64,000 bases of DNA from NCBI GenBank assembly GCA_028821515.1, contig JAPPGA010000072.1:1-64000 (forward strand). Direction: 5' to 3'. Numbering within the stretch: position 1 is the first letter of the stretch; each line of letters opens with the position of its first letter. Shown here one piece after another: positions 34,923-45,995 of the stretch. The DNA is from Gammaproteobacteria bacterium. GTDB lineage: Bacteria; Pseudomonadota; Gammaproteobacteria; Pseudomonadales; Azotimanducaceae. Under the pieces are notes generated by a model. That model ran no database searches and was not told where the DNA came from. It saw nothing but the letters and a program-made list of their open reading frames with translations. Both the position numbers and the translations under genes were made by a program.

Positions 34923-35933
34923 ATGTTGTCCGCCGGCGCACCCGTCAGCCACCCGCTTCTCACGGCCGCCGTCGCAGAGGCGAGCCAAGCTGAAATTGAA
35001 GCCATCTCCGGGCGGACCGGCACGAAGGTCAAGCCACGTCTTTTCGTCGGCGGCACCGATCTTCCCGCCGCCGAGCGGGAGGAAATCGAAGTCGCATTCG
35101 CCTCGCCGGACCTCGTGCGCATGGGCGCCTTCGGGCCCTTCTTCGACCTGATCGAGAGTCTGCCCGGACTCCAGTGGCTGCACCTCGGCTTCGCCGGGAT
35201 CGACAATCCTCGATTCGGCGCAATGCTCGACCGCGGGGTGCGGCTGTCCAACTCACCCGGTGCCGCCGCCGAGCCAATCGCCCACACCGCCATGGCGGGG
35301 CTCCTTTCGCTGGCGCGTCGCCTCCCCCACTACCATGCGCTGCAACGTGAGCATCGTTGGCGTTCCCTGCCCGTCGACGAGCACCCAACGGATCTGAGCG
35401 GCCAGACGCTCGTGATCTACGGTCTTGGCACCATCGGCGGCGAACTCGCGCGGCTGGCCCGCGCTTTCGGCCTGCGCGTGATCGGCGTCCGCCGCAGTCC
35501 CGAAACCGACCGGGATCCGGCCGACGAAGTCGTCCATCCCGACGCACTGGATGCAGTACTTCCCCGGGCCGACTGGCTGGCCGTCACCGCCAACCTGACG
35601 CGCGAGACCCGCGGCGCCATCGATGCGCACCGGCTCGCCCTGCTACCGGAGGGCGCACACGTCATCAACGTCGCGAGAGGTCGCATCATCGATGAGTCCG
35701 CACTCATCGATGCGCTGCGGTCCAAGCGGATCGCGGGCGCATACCTCGATGTCTTCGAGGTGGAGCCGCTTCCAAACGAATCGCCACTCTGGGACATGCC
35801 CAACGTCATCGTTACGCCACACGCATCGTGGACAGCCCAAGGCAATTTCGAGCGCGCCCGCCTGATTTTTCTGGACAACCTCGAGACCTGGCTGCAACGC
35901 CGCGAGCTCAAGACGGAAGTGTGCGAACGCTGA
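34923..35933 (+). CDS. D-2-hydroxyacid dehydrogenase family oxidoreductase
   Basis: 336 residues from ATG at 34923. The NAD-binding motif GLGTIGGELARLARAFG occurs at about 163-179. The catalytic Arg is in NVARGRIIDESAL, the Glu in FEVEPLPNESPLW, and the His in TPHASW, as in the family. It reduces or oxidises an alpha-keto/hydroxy acid in the cytoplasm. Genes of this subgroup are hard to assign to a substrate. Confidence 0.88.
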   Translation: MLSAGAPVSHPLLTAAVAEASQAEIEAISGRTGTKVKPRLFVGGTDLPAAEREEIEVAFASPDLVRMGAFGPFFDLIESLPGLQWLHLGFAGIDNPRFGAMLDRGVRLSNSPGAAAEPIAHTAMAGLLSLARRLPHYHALQREHRWRSLPVDEHPTDLSGQTLVIYGLGTIGGELARLARAFGLRVIGVRRSPETDRDPADEVVHPDALDAVLPRADWLAVTANLTRETRGAIDAHRLALLPEGAHVINVARGRIIDESALIDALRSKRIAGAYLDVFEVEPLPNESPLWDMPNVIVTPHASWTAQGNFERARLIFLDNLETWLQRRELKTEVCER

Positions 35934-36059
35934 ACCGTTCACCAATCTCCCCCGGCGAGCCTGGGCGCTGCGTTGACCCTCCGAAGAGCGGTCAGTTAAC
36001 ATCATCGAAGCCATGGGCCGATCGGGGGATGCGAAAAGCGCCACGATGGCATTGGAGAG

Positions 36060-36084
36060 GTCCGACGGATCGGTCGCGTCGGAC
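36060..36084. promoter_or_regulatory. 7-bp inverted repeat upstream of the acetoacetate-decarboxylase-like gene
   Basis: GTCCGAC (36060-36066) and GTCGGAC (36078-36084) are perfect inverted repeats around an 11-bp spacer, 35 bp before the ATG at 36120. It could be an operator or an mRNA hairpin. Confidence 0.4.
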
Positions 36085-36119
36085 TGAAGCGGAACAGATG
36101 TAGAGAGGACTTATTGCGC

Positions 36120-37013
36120 ATGGGTACGATGGTTACCTTTCCGAGAGAAAAACACGCGTCCGGCAAGCAGATGCGTTTTCCCGACATGAAAGAGGAGCAG
36201 GATCGCGAGATTCTCGCGAGAATCCTGCTCGAGAACGTCGCCAACTGGGTCGCCGACAGGGATCGGGACGTGATCGTTGGCATGGACATGGGCGGCGGCG
36301 GGGCAACCCGTCCGGCGCTGACCGACGAGGAGTGCGCGGAGCTGGCGAAGGCCGGGGCCGGGTCCTATGGCCACTGCACCATCATCGAGCCCGTCGACCT
36401 CGACCTTTACGAGTCGTACATGTACGCGCCGCTCAAGATGCCGGAGAAGCCGGAGATCATGCTCTCCTACTGGGACATGAACCGCGGCGTCGCACCCTTC
36501 ATGGAAGGCCGGGTGATGGTCAAGGCGCTGTGTCCCGACGGGATCGAATCCTGGCTGGTGATCAGCGTTCCGGTACCCAACTTCTACACCTGTCTCGAAG
36601 GCAACTGCTGGGGCTGGCCCAAGTACGTGTGCGACGAGATGACGGTCGAGAAGGACCGGTCGGAAGTCATCTACGAGGGCAAGGTCAGGTTGTCCATGGA
36701 CTTCAGTCCTGGCGGCCTGGACGACGCCACCGTTGCGAAGCTCAAGGCGCAGGGCACCGAGGGCGGCAACACCATTTCATTCGCCATCGACGGCGGAACC
36801 GGTTGCCTGATGCGGCAGGGGCGCGGCCCGGCCGACACCGATCCCAACAGGAACTACTTTGTCGAATGGGAAGCCGGCATGATCACGACCTACATGCGGC
36901 CGGAGGACAAGTTCTCCCGCATGCTGCCGGATCCATGCGTCACGCCTGGCTTCTGGCAATGGTCCATCGGCAGGGGCGGCGGCCCCGCCGGCGGGATGTT
37001 CAAGGTCAAGTGA
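36120..37013 (+). CDS. Acetoacetate-decarboxylase-superfamily protein
   Basis: 297 residues from ATG at 36120, with AGAGAGGA 11 bases upstream (a TTG at 36114 is possible). The core motif NCWGWPKYV at about 161-169 matches the active-site segment of acetoacetate decarboxylase, where the Lys forms a Schiff base. GRVMVKALCPDGIESWLVISVP and the following strands fit the family's double-barrel fold. Homologues include decarboxylases, dehydratases and aldolase-like enzymes, so the substrate is open. A strong terminator follows. Confidence 0.75.
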   Translation: MGTMVTFPREKHASGKQMRFPDMKEEQDREILARILLENVANWVADRDRDVIVGMDMGGGGATRPALTDEECAELAKAGAGSYGHCTIIEPVDLDLYESYMYAPLKMPEKPEIMLSYWDMNRGVAPFMEGRVMVKALCPDGIESWLVISVPVPNFYTCLEGNCWGWPKYVCDEMTVEKDRSEVIYEGKVRLSMDFSPGGLDDATVAKLKAQGTEGGNTISFAIDGGTGCLMRQGRGPADTDPNRNYFVEWEAGMITTYMRPEDKFSRMLPDPCVTPGFWQWSIGRGGGPAGGMFKVK

Positions 37014-37063
37014 CCGACTGCTGGAACTAGCCGCCGCAGCGGCAGGCCCAGCGAACACGATCA

Positions 37064-37114
37064 CGGGCGACGGCGAGGTGGAAAGGCCACCTCGGCACTC
37101 GCCCGTTGTTTTTT
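37064..37114 (+). terminator. Rho-independent terminator after the decarboxylase-like gene
   Basis: A long interrupted stem, CGGGCGA with TCGCCCG outside and CGAGGTGG with CCACCTCG inside around an AAAGG loop, is followed by TTGTTTTTT at 37106-37114. It lies about 50 bases after the stop at 37013. Confidence 0.85.
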
Positions 37115-37159
37115 CCCTGGTCGCCGCGGGGGCCGCGGCATCGCCGCCCGGGTTCTGCC

Positions 37160-37613
37160 CTACTTTCTGCGCAGGCTGCTAACGTCGTGCAGGTTGTCCC
37201 AGTCCGCCCAGGCGCGGCGGCCACCGCTCTTTACCAGCGTCCGCTCGATTCGGGGATAGTGCACGACGTCCGACACGTTCCGTTCTCCCCCCATCAGGTA
37301 GACGAGGTCCTCGTCGAACGGGTTATGCATCGCGTGCGGCTTCGATGGAGCCCCGAAGCCCATGAAGTCGCCCGGTCCCACTTCGAAACGCTCTTGTCCG
37401 ATTTCCGCGATACCGCGTCCCGACAACACGTAGAGAAACTCCTCGTCCGAGTCGTGGTAATGGAACTCCGTGCTGTCCCGGCCCGGCGACAGGCGGACCA
37501 GGTGAATGCCGATGCGTTGCATCCCGACGGCGTCCGATAGCGACCGCGTCATCCGCACGGCGTTGTCGTTGAACTGGTGCCGATGGGGCCGGGGCACCAT
37601 GGCGTCGATTTCC

Positions 37614-37630
<17 letters not shown>
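37160..37630 (-). CDS. Cupin-domain protein
   Basis: 156 residues from ATG at 37630, with GGGG just upstream; this start overlaps the aminotransferase stop. The cupin metal motif is visible as TEFHYHDSDEEFLYVLSG (His, His and Glu) and PHAMHNPFDED supplies the second motif. The fold binds a metal in a small beta-barrel and occurs in isomerases, dioxygenases and sensor proteins. Last gene of a three-gene unit (AI-2E permease, aminotransferase, cupin). Confidence 0.8.
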
Positions 37631-38710
<1,080 letters not shown>

Positions 38711-38714
<4 letters not shown>

Positions 38715-39778
38715 GGCTCCGCCTCGTCGGAACCCTCCTCCACCACGCGCGCTGGCGTTTCGGCGGGACCGAGCAGGTGCGCCAGCCATTCGCTCGACGG
38801 GTTCGCTTCCAGCGCCAGTTTCGCGGTCATCGTCAGGGGCACCGACAGCAGCATGCCGACCGGACCCAGCATCCAGCCCCAGAACACCAGGGAAAGGAAC
38901 ACGACCAGCGTCGACAGGCTGAGTGCCCGACCCATGAACTTCGGCTCCACGTAGTTTCCGACGACCACGTTGATCGCCACGTAGCATGCGACGGCCACCG
39001 CCGCGTGGGCAGGGCCAAGCTCCACGAGCGCGAGCAGCACCGCGGGCACCGCGGCGATGATGCTGCCTATGGTCGGCACGTAGTTCAGCATGAAGGCGAG
39101 CAGGCCGCAGAGGATGGGAACGTCGACGCCGATCACGGCCATCGAGACGCCAACGGCAACGCCGGTCCCCATGCTGGTGGTGGTCTTGATGGCGATATAG
39201 CGATTGACGTTCTCGGCAAAGCGCTCGAAGTAAGGCATGTCGCGGTCCGGAGTCTTGAGCGTCTCGCGCAGCTTTCGGGGGAAACTCGACGCCTCGGCCA
39301 GGATGAAGATGACCGTCAGCAGGATCAGGAATCCATTCGAAAGCACGTTCTGGAAGCCGCGCAACGTGTTGCCCGCCATCGAGAAGGCGACAGCGGGATT
39401 GAACGCTTCGAGGATCCAGTCGACGGAGAACTCAACGCCCAAGGCGCTGAGTTCCGACAGCACCCGCTGCGCGAATTCGGTCGCCTTCGCCTCGTATCCC
39501 GGCAGCGCGGCAGCGAACACGGCCACCTGTTGCGCGACCACGGCGCCGAGACCGAACAGGACGACGAGTAGCCCGGCGATGACCGCCAGGATCGCGAGAC
39601 CGATCGGCACGCGGTGCTGATGCAGCCAGAACATCGGCGTCGCGGCCACCGTGGCGATGAAGGCCGCCAGCAGGAACGGCACCATGATGGCCTCCGCCGC
39701 CTTGATGCCGGCGGCAATCACGACGAATGCCGCCGCAACCAACCACGGGTTCCGGGACGGGGACCCCTCAGTTGGCAT
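38711..39778 (-). CDS. AI-2E family transporter (PerM-like)
   Basis: 355 residues with about eight membrane helices and a periplasmic/soluble region at 60-150. The C-terminal helices with NYVPTIGSIIAAVPAVLLALVELG are diagnostic of the family. Members were linked to autoinducer-2 export and to Na+/H+ antiport, so the substrate cannot be inferred. A second paralogue lies at 59175-60251. The nitrilase gene ends 12 bp upstream and may be transcribed together. Confidence 0.88.
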
Positions 39779-39790
39779 CTTGAACCTGCT

Positions 39791-40654
39791 TCACGCCCGC
39801 ACCGTGGCCGGCCGAGGCCGTTTTATCACGCCGTCCGCGATGGGCCTCCGATTGGCGATGCTCGGCAGGTCGCGCCGCACCTGCGCGACACGTTCCGGAT
39901 CGATGTCGGCGATGGCAAAACTGTCGCCGTGCCCAGGGCATTCCGCGATGACGTCACCCCAGGGATCGACGATCAGCGCGTGGCCAAAAGAGGAACGATT
40001 GGCATGACCATGCTCTCCATGCTGGGCGGCGGCGATAACGTATGCCTGGCACTCGATCGCCCGCGCCCGCAGCAGTACATGCCAGTGGTCCGGTCCCGTC
40101 GTACTGGTGAAAGCGGCCGGCGCTGCCAACGCCACTGCGCCAAGATCGACCAGCCGCTGATACAGGTGCGGGAAGCGCAGGTCGTAGCAGATGGACAGCC
40201 CCAGGGTTCCAAACGGCAGTTCTGTGCCGACCGGCGTATCGCCCGCCTCGGTGTACCTGGATTCCAGCAGACGGGTGCCGTCGGCCAGGTCGACGTCAAA
40301 CAGGTGGACCTTGCGGTACATCGCCTGTAGCCGGCCGGCCGGGTCGAGATGCATGCAGGTGTTGTAGGCGCGCCCCTCTGGCCCCGTCTCGTGGAAGCCG
40401 AATACGAAGTGCACCCCGTTGTCCGCCGCCATCGCCCGGCAACGCTCGAATATCGGGCCGCCTTCCGGCAGCGGTTCCAGTATCTGCGACCGGATTCGGC
40501 CGGGACCGATGAACGTGAACGTCTCAGGCGCGAATACCGCCTCCGCCCCCGCCGCAACCGCATCGGCCACGAGCGCTTCGGTGCGACGGAGATTGTTCTC
40601 CACGTCGGCGGTGGCGCACATCTGGACCACGGCAACCTGCGTTTTGGCGTTCAT
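39791..40654 (-). CDS. Carbon-nitrogen hydrolase (nitrilase superfamily, Nit1/Nit2-like)
   Basis: 287 residues from ATG at 40654. The Glu-Lys-Cys triad is clear: FAPETFTF, MYRKVHLFDVD and LSICYDLRFP. Sequence order and length fit the Nit1/Nit2-like subgroup, whose members are omega-amidases or hydrolyse deaminated glutathione. Cytoplasmic. It ends 12 bp before the AI-2E permease gene. Confidence 0.88.
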   Translation of the reverse strand: MNAKTQVAVVQMCATADVENNLRRTEALVADAVAAGAEAVFAPETFTFIGPGRIRSQILEPLPEGGPIFERCRAMAADNGVHFVFGFHETGPEGRAYNTCMHLDPAGRLQAMYRKVHLFDVDLADGTRLLESRYTEAGDTPVGTELPFGTLGLSICYDLRFPHLYQRLVDLGAVALAAPAAFTSTTGPDHWHVLLRARAIECQAYVIAAAQHGEHGHANRSSFGHALIVDPWGDVIAECPGHGDSFAIADIDPERVAQVRRDLPSIANRRPIADGVIKRPRPATVRA

Positions 40655-40747
40655 CGGGCCTTTGGAATTTCGAGCAGAAGGCCGCAGGGAGTGTGTCGGA
40701 TTGCACCGGAGACGGCAACTGAACCCGTCGCCCACGGGAGCGCCAGA

Positions 40748-41896
40748 TCAGAGGTCCGGCAACGTGCACTCCACGGCGTGACCGAGAAACTCCTCGATGG
40801 CCGGCAGGTTGAAGGCATCGCCCTGGGAGACGAAGCTGATCGATGTGCCCGTGGCGCCGGCGCGGCCCGTCCGGCCGATCCGGTGAACGTAGTGTTCCGC
40901 GTCTTCCGGCAGGTCGAAATTGATGACGTGGGTGATGCCTTCGACGTGGATGCCACGTCCCGCGACGTCCGTCGCGACCACGAGGCCGACGTCGCCGCGC
41001 TTGAAACGGTTCAGCGTGGCGAGGCGCCTGCGCTGGGGAATGTCTCCCGCCAGGCCCTCGCATTCGATGCCGCGCCGCTTCAGGTAGCGCACCAGGTTGT
41101 GCACGGCGTCGCGCCGATTCACGAAGATCAGCGTCCGGCCCGGCTCGTGGCTACCCACGAACCGGACGATGGTGTCGCGCTTTTCCGCGTCGGAGAGCAT
41201 CCAGAAGTGCTGGTCCACGGCCTCGGCGGCAATCGATTCCGGTTCGATGGCGACATGCACCGGGTCCAGCGTCCACTGTTGCGCGAGACGCATCACGTCG
41301 TCGTTGAACGTCGCGCTGAAAAACAGCGTTTGCCGATGCCGTTTGTGCGGCGTCTGGTAAACGATGCGGCGAACGTCCGGAATGAAGCCGATATCCATCA
41401 TGCGGTCGGCTTCGTCGATCACGAGCGTTTCGACGCGCTTGAGATCGATCACGCCGCGGCTGCAGAAGTCGAGCAGGCGTCCGGGCGTCGCGACCAGGAT
41501 GTCCACGTCTCCTCCCCGCAGGCGATCGATCTGGCGATTGAAGTCAAGGCCGCCGAACACCGCAACGATCGTCGTGTCGAGATGTGCCGACAGGTCGATG
41601 GCGTCCGCCTCGATCTGCAACGCCAGCTCGCGCGTCGGGGCAAGGATCAACGCCCGGGGCGTCCCCGGAGGGTTCGGCCGTTCGAGCGGATCTTCCACGT
41701 GCCGCGTCAGTATCGTGATGAGAAATGCGGCGGTCTTGCCGGTGCCCGTCTGTGCCTGTCCCGTGATGTCATAGTCAGAAAGGCTGTAGGGGAGCACCTC
41801 GCTCTGCACCGGCGTGCAGCGTTCGAAACCGAGATCCTCGATCGCCTGCTGCAGGGGCGCCGGCAGTCCGTAGCCGGCGAAGGTGTCGTCGCTCAT
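40748..41896 (-). CDS. DEAD-box ATP-dependent RNA helicase (RhlB/RhlE-like)
   Basis: 382 residues from ATG at 41896, overlapping the aminotransferase stop by 4 bp. Q motif region FERCTPVQ, motif I GQAQTGTGKT, motif II VIDEAD, motif III SAT, and motif VI HRIGRTGRAG are all present. There is almost no tail beyond the core, unlike RhlE, so it is a compact DEAD protein that unwinds RNA or remodels RNPs. Coupling with an aminotransferase is probably only positional. Confidence 0.92.
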   Translation of the reverse strand: MSDDTFAGYGLPAPLQQAIEDLGFERCTPVQSEVLPYSLSDYDITGQAQTGTGKTAAFLITILTRHVEDPLERPNPPGTPRALILAPTRELALQIEADAIDLSAHLDTTIVAVFGGLDFNRQIDRLRGGDVDILVATPGRLLDFCSRGVIDLKRVETLVIDEADRMMDIGFIPDVRRIVYQTPHKRHRQTLFFSATFNDDVMRLAQQWTLDPVHVAIEPESIAAEAVDQHFWMLSDAEKRDTIVRFVGSHEPGRTLIFVNRRDAVHNLVRYLKRRGIECEGLAGDIPQRRRLATLNRFKRGDVGLVVATDVAGRGIHVEGITHVINFDLPEDAEHYVHRIGRTGRAGATGTSISFVSQGDAFNLPAIEEFLGHAVECTLPDL

Positions 41897-43167
41897 GCGT
41901 CCCTGCCGGCGCGAATCCGCCGGGCGCTCGCGAGACGAATGCAAAGACACAGCACTTCCGTTGCCGCCTCCACTTCCTCGAGCGCGGCGAACGTGGGCGC
42001 CAGCCGGATGGTCCTGTCGTCGGGATCCCGGCCATACGGATGGGTCGCACCAGCGGGGGTCAATCTCACGCCAGCGCGTCCGGCGAGGTCAATGACTTCT
42101 GCCGCCAGTCCCGGGATTGTGTCGACCACGATGAAATAGCCGCCCCGGGGCCGCGACCACTCGGCGATGCCGAGACCGTCGAGAGACTCATTGAGGATTC
42201 GATCCACTGCTTCGAACTTGGGCCGCACCAGGTCGGCGTGTGCCCGCATGTGTTGCTCGACGCGCCCGTGAAGCAGCTTTACATGCCGAAGCTGGTTCAC
42301 CTTGTCGTGCCCGATCAGCATCACGAACATCCGCGACTCCAGCCTGTCGAGCATTACCGGGCTGCCGGCGACAAAACTGATGCCGCCGCCTGCGAACGTA
42401 ATCTTCGATGTCGAACCGAACACCGCCACGTTGTCGGCGGTGCCGCACCTCTCGGCGTGGGCGAGAATATCGTCCAGTTCGGCCGGCGGAAATTCGAAGT
42501 CGTGTACGGCGTAGGCGTTGTCCCACATGACGATGAATCCCGCCGAAGCGCGGTTGGCAAGCGCTGCGATCCTCTGAACGGTTTCGGGCGAGTAGATGCA
42601 GCCCGAAGGGTTCGAGTACTTCGGCACGCACCACATGCACTTGATCGAAGGATCCGCCTCGACCAAGGCTTCCACCTGATCCATGTCCGGCCCGTCCGCA
42701 TTCATCGGCACATTGATCATCTCGATGCCGAACGACTCGGTGATCGTGAAGTGCCGGTCGTAGCCCGGCACCGGGCAGATCGCCTTGACCGGAGTCTCGC
42801 TGGACCAGGCCGGCCCGCTCAGTCCGTAGTGGTATGCGGCGTCGATCACCTGGTACATCAAGGTCAGGCTGCTAGGACCGTCGGCAATGATTCGGTCCGG
42901 GTCCAGCCCAAGGATCTCCGCGCCCAGTTCCCGAGCCTCCGGGAGTCCCCGCAAGTCGCCATAGTTGCGCGCATCGATGCCGGTGGCCGACATGTAGTTG
43001 CCTTCGAGGATGCCGTCGAGGGCATTGGCAAGGTCCAGTTGTTCCGGCGCAGGCTTGCCGCGCGTCAGATCGAGCGAGAGGTTGGAGCCGCTCACCGCCG
43101 AATGGCGTTGGGCCAGCGTGGCCAACTCGCGTTCAAGATCGGCGATGTCGAGTTGCGCGTATTGCAT
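41893..43167 (-). CDS. Aminotransferase, class I fold type (MocR-like/aspartate Ic group)
   Basis: 424 residues. PLP-binding Lys is in FGSTSKITFAGGG (about 250), with YSNPSGCIYSPETVQRIAALA and WDNAYAVHDFE upstream for cofactor contacts. It matches the group of stand-alone aminotransferases close to type Ic aspartate aminotransferases. There is no N-terminal DNA-binding domain, so it is not a MocR regulator. Substrate: amino acid/keto acid exchange. Confidence 0.87.
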   Translation of the reverse strand: MQYAQLDIADLERELATLAQRHSAVSGSNLSLDLTRGKPAPEQLDLANALDGILEGNYMSATGIDARNYGDLRGLPEARELGAEILGLDPDRIIADGPSSLTLMYQVIDAAYHYGLSGPAWSSETPVKAICPVPGYDRHFTITESFGIEMINVPMNADGPDMDQVEALVEADPSIKCMWCVPKYSNPSGCIYSPETVQRIAALANRASAGFIVMWDNAYAVHDFEFPPAELDDILAHAERCGTADNVAVFGSTSKITFAGGGISFVAGSPVMLDRLESRMFVMLIGHDKVNQLRHVKLLHGRVEQHMRAHADLVRPKFEAVDRILNESLDGLGIAEWSRPRGGYFIVVDTIPGLAAEVIDLAGRAGVRLTPAGATHPYGRDPDDRTIRLAPTFAALEEVEAATEVLCLCIRLASARRIRAGRDA

Positions 43168-43284
43168 TTCCTACCGATGTGGGTCGTAACCGGCCAGCGT
43201 GAGATCCGCGGCCGACGCGGTGTGCCCGCAATGCGGCGCGCATTGTACCCAACGCACGGCGCGCCGCAGCTTTCTCTATATCGG

Positions 43285-44223
43285 CTAGGCAGTCAGACCC
43301 GTGGTTTCCTCGACGCCGAGCATCAGGTTCATGTTCTGGACTGCGGCGCCCGCGGCGCCTTTGCCCAAGTTGTCGTAGCGGGCGGACAGGAGCACGTGTT
43401 CCGGGCCCGTAAAGACCATGAGCTCGATCCGGTTCGTATCGTTGCACGCCGTGGCGCCCAGAAAACCCGTGTCCTGCGCGCATTCCGCCCCCAACGGCAG
43501 GACGCGCACGAAGGGCTCGCCGGCGTAGCGCCCGGTGAGCGCTTCGCATACGTCGGAAGCGCTGGCGCCATTCTCCAGTTCATCCAGGAACAGCGGCACC
43601 TGGGTCAACATGCCCTTGAAGAAGTGTCCGACCATTGGCTGGAACAGCGGCGCCCGGCGCGTCCCGGTGTAGCGGCGCATCTCCGGCACGTGCTTGTGCG
43701 ACAGGTTCAGTCCGTACGGCCGCACGCGCAAGTCCGCTTCGTCCCGCGCGGAATAATCGGCGATCATCGCCTTGCCGCCCCCCGAGTATCCGGAGACGGC
43801 GTTCACGCGAAGCGGGAGTTCCGGCGAGACGATGCCGGCGTCGATGAGAGGACGCACGAGCAGGATGAATCCCGTCGGATAGCAGCCGGGATTGCTGACT
43901 CTCTGCGCCTTCCTGATCGCATCCCGGGTCGTTTCGCCCTCGAGTTCTGGAAGTCCGTAAACCCAGTCCTCCGCCGTGCGGTGGGCCGTGCTCGCATCGA
44001 GGATCCGCGCAGACGGCGCGAGCGCCGCCGCTTCCCGTGCCGCCTCGTCAGGCAGGCACAGGACAGTCAGGTCCGCCGCCTCGAAATACGCGCGGCGGCT
44101 CGCCGGTTCCTTGCGCTCGGCCTCGGGTATCTCGAGCAGTTCGATATCGCCGCGCGACTTGATGCGACCAGCGATTTCGAGCCCGGTCGTCCCCGCCTGG
44201 CCGTCAATGAATACCTTGTGCAT
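43285..44223 (-). CDS. argC: N-acetyl-gamma-glutamyl-phosphate reductase, type 2
   Basis: 312 residues from ATG at 44223. N-terminus MHKVFIDGQAGTTGLEI is the NADP-binding start of the short type 2 ArgC, and the catalytic Cys is in RVSNPGCYPTGFI. It reduces N-acetylglutamyl phosphate in arginine biosynthesis. No other arg gene is adjacent. Confidence 0.95.
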   Translation of the reverse strand: MHKVFIDGQAGTTGLEIAGRIKSRGDIELLEIPEAERKEPASRRAYFEAADLTVLCLPDEAAREAAALAPSARILDASTAHRTAEDWVYGLPELEGETTRDAIRKAQRVSNPGCYPTGFILLVRPLIDAGIVSPELPLRVNAVSGYSGGGKAMIADYSARDEADLRVRPYGLNLSHKHVPEMRRYTGTRRAPLFQPMVGHFFKGMLTQVPLFLDELENGASASDVCEALTGRYAGEPFVRVLPLGAECAQDTGFLGATACNDTNRIELMVFTGPEHVLLSARYDNLGKGAAGAAVQNMNLMLGVEETTGLTA

Positions 44224-44453
44224 ATGCGCGACCGCGAAAGTCGCTTTCCTGTCGAAGGAAGGAAGATGATCGATTGTAAAGCAATCGGTTGCAGCGCCGG
44301 GCGCATCGGCGAGCAGCGATTCTCGTTGGACAAGGGCAAGGGACTTACAAAAAGTTCAGCACTGAGATTTTAGTAACGCCCTTCGCAATGAAGAGAACTT
44401 CAATAAGGAACACCGTTGCCAAATGGTCATGGCCTGTTCTTCGCCCAGAGCCC

Positions 44454-45977
44454 TCAGCGAAGAAAGAGGTCGACCGCCGGGTTGCCAGTCTCCTCCCAAT
44501 AGCGGTATCCGATGCGGTTCAGGTAGGTTGAGAGCCCCGCCCGATCCGCGTCTTCCGCCTCGAAGCCGACCATTACCCTGCCCCAGGCGGCACCGTGGTT
44601 GCGGTAGTGGAACATCGTGATGTTCCAGCGGCTGCCGAGCCCGTTCAGGAAACGCAGCAGCGCGCCCGGGCGCTCCGGAAACTCGAACCGGTAGACGAGT
44701 TCCGGCTTGCTGCCGAAGGTGCGGCCGCCGACCATGTGGCGCACGTGCAGCTTCGCGGCCTCGTTGTCGGTCATGTCGGTGACACGGTAACCCGCTCGCG
44801 CAAGGATATCGGCAGCGGTCTGCCTGTCCTCTCCCGGCGGCACCTCCAGCCCCACATACACGTGGGCCTCGTCCGCCGCCGCGAAGCGGTAGTTGAACTC
44901 CGTGACGGAACGCCTGCCAAGCGTCCTGCAAAAGCGCCGGAAGCTGCCTGGCTCCTCGTCAATCGTGACGCCGAGAATCACCTCCCGGTGCTCGCCCAGT
45001 TCGGCGCGCTCGGAGATGTGGCGGAGCCGGTCAAAATTGACGTTGGCGCCGCTGACGATCGCGACGTAGCGGCGGGCGCCATCCTGCGCATCGTTTTCCG
45101 CGTACTTCTTGAGCCCTGCGACGGCGACGGCGCCCGCGGGTTCGGCGATGAGGCGCGTGTCGTCGAACACGTCCTTGATGGCGGCGCAGATCTCATCGAT
45201 CGAAACGACCACCACCTCATCGACACAAGTACGGGCGATCTTGAACGGTTCCCGGCCCACCTGCGCGACGGATACCCCGTCGGCGAACAGGTTTAGCGAG
45301 TCGAACGGCAAACGGACGCGCCGGCCGGCCTTGAGCGCCGCCGCGAGACACTCGGAACCTTCAGCCTCCACGCCGATGACCTGCGTTCCGGGCCGCAGAT
45401 ACTTGACGTACGCGGCGATTCCAGCGATGAGCCCGCCCCCGCCCACCGGTACGAAGATGGCGTCGAGATCCGGTTGCTGGTTCATGATCTCCATGCCGAC
45501 CGTCCCCTGGCCGGCGATGACATCGACGTCGTCGTACGGGTGCACCGGCACGTATCCCCGGCTTTCCGACAACTCGGCGGCATGTTGGGCCGCATCCGCG
45601 TACGTGTCGCCGTGCAGGACCACGTGTCCGCCAAGGTTGCGCACCGCATCGATCTTGATGCTGGGCGTGTTCCGTCCCATGACGATATGGGCACCGATGC
45701 CGAGCCTGTCCGCCGCCAGCGCGACGCCCTGGGCATGGTTGCCCGCCGACGCGGCCACCACGTCCCGCGCCCGCTCGTCATCCGAAAGCTGGGCCATCTT
45801 GTTGTATGCGCCGCGCACCTTGAAGGAAAAGGCGGGCTGCATGTCCTCCCGCTTCAGCCAGACTTCGTGGCCAAGCCGCGACGAAATACCGTGGGCGCGC
45901 TGCAGGGGTGTCTCGATCGCGAGGTCATAGACCCGTGAGGCGAGGATCTTCTTGACGTAGTTCTCCAGCATCGGCAT
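44454..45977 (-). CDS. ilvA: Threonine ammonia-lyase, biosynthetic
   Basis: 507 residues from ATG at 45977. The PLP domain has LKREDMQPAFSFKVRGAYNK with the Schiff-base Lys, the serine/Gly loop AGNHAQGVALAA, and the PVGGGGLIAGIA phosphate-binding loop. The last ~170 residues hold two ACT-like regulatory domains, which fits isoleucine feedback control. It makes 2-oxobutanoate from threonine. The upstream alpha/beta-hydrolase gene ends 18 bp before it and may share a promoter. Confidence 0.95.
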   Translation of the reverse strand: MPMLENYVKKILASRVYDLAIETPLQRAHGISSRLGHEVWLKREDMQPAFSFKVRGAYNKMAQLSDDERARDVVAASAGNHAQGVALAADRLGIGAHIVMGRNTPSIKIDAVRNLGGHVVLHGDTYADAAQHAAELSESRGYVPVHPYDDVDVIAGQGTVGMEIMNQQPDLDAIFVPVGGGGLIAGIAAYVKYLRPGTQVIGVEAEGSECLAAALKAGRRVRLPFDSLNLFADGVSVAQVGREPFKIARTCVDEVVVVSIDEICAAIKDVFDDTRLIAEPAGAVAVAGLKKYAENDAQDGARRYVAIVSGANVNFDRLRHISERAELGEHREVILGVTIDEEPGSFRRFCRTLGRRSVTEFNYRFAAADEAHVYVGLEVPPGEDRQTAADILARAGYRVTDMTDNEAAKLHVRHMVGGRTFGSKPELVYRFEFPERPGALLRFLNGLGSRWNITMFHYRNHGAAWGRVMVGFEAEDADRAGLSTYLNRIGYRYWEETGNPAVDLFLR

Positions 45978-45995
45978 GCGCTCGCGTTAAACGGG

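Noticed and set aside
40349..42139. 596-codon plus-strand frame over the nitrilase and DEAD helicase
   Set aside because: Antisense to clear enzymes with intact motifs. No family signature in the plus-strand translation.
42040..44373. 777-codon plus-strand frame over the aminotransferase and argC
   Set aside because: It runs antisense to two well-identified genes and has the arginine- and histidine-rich composition of a shadow frame.
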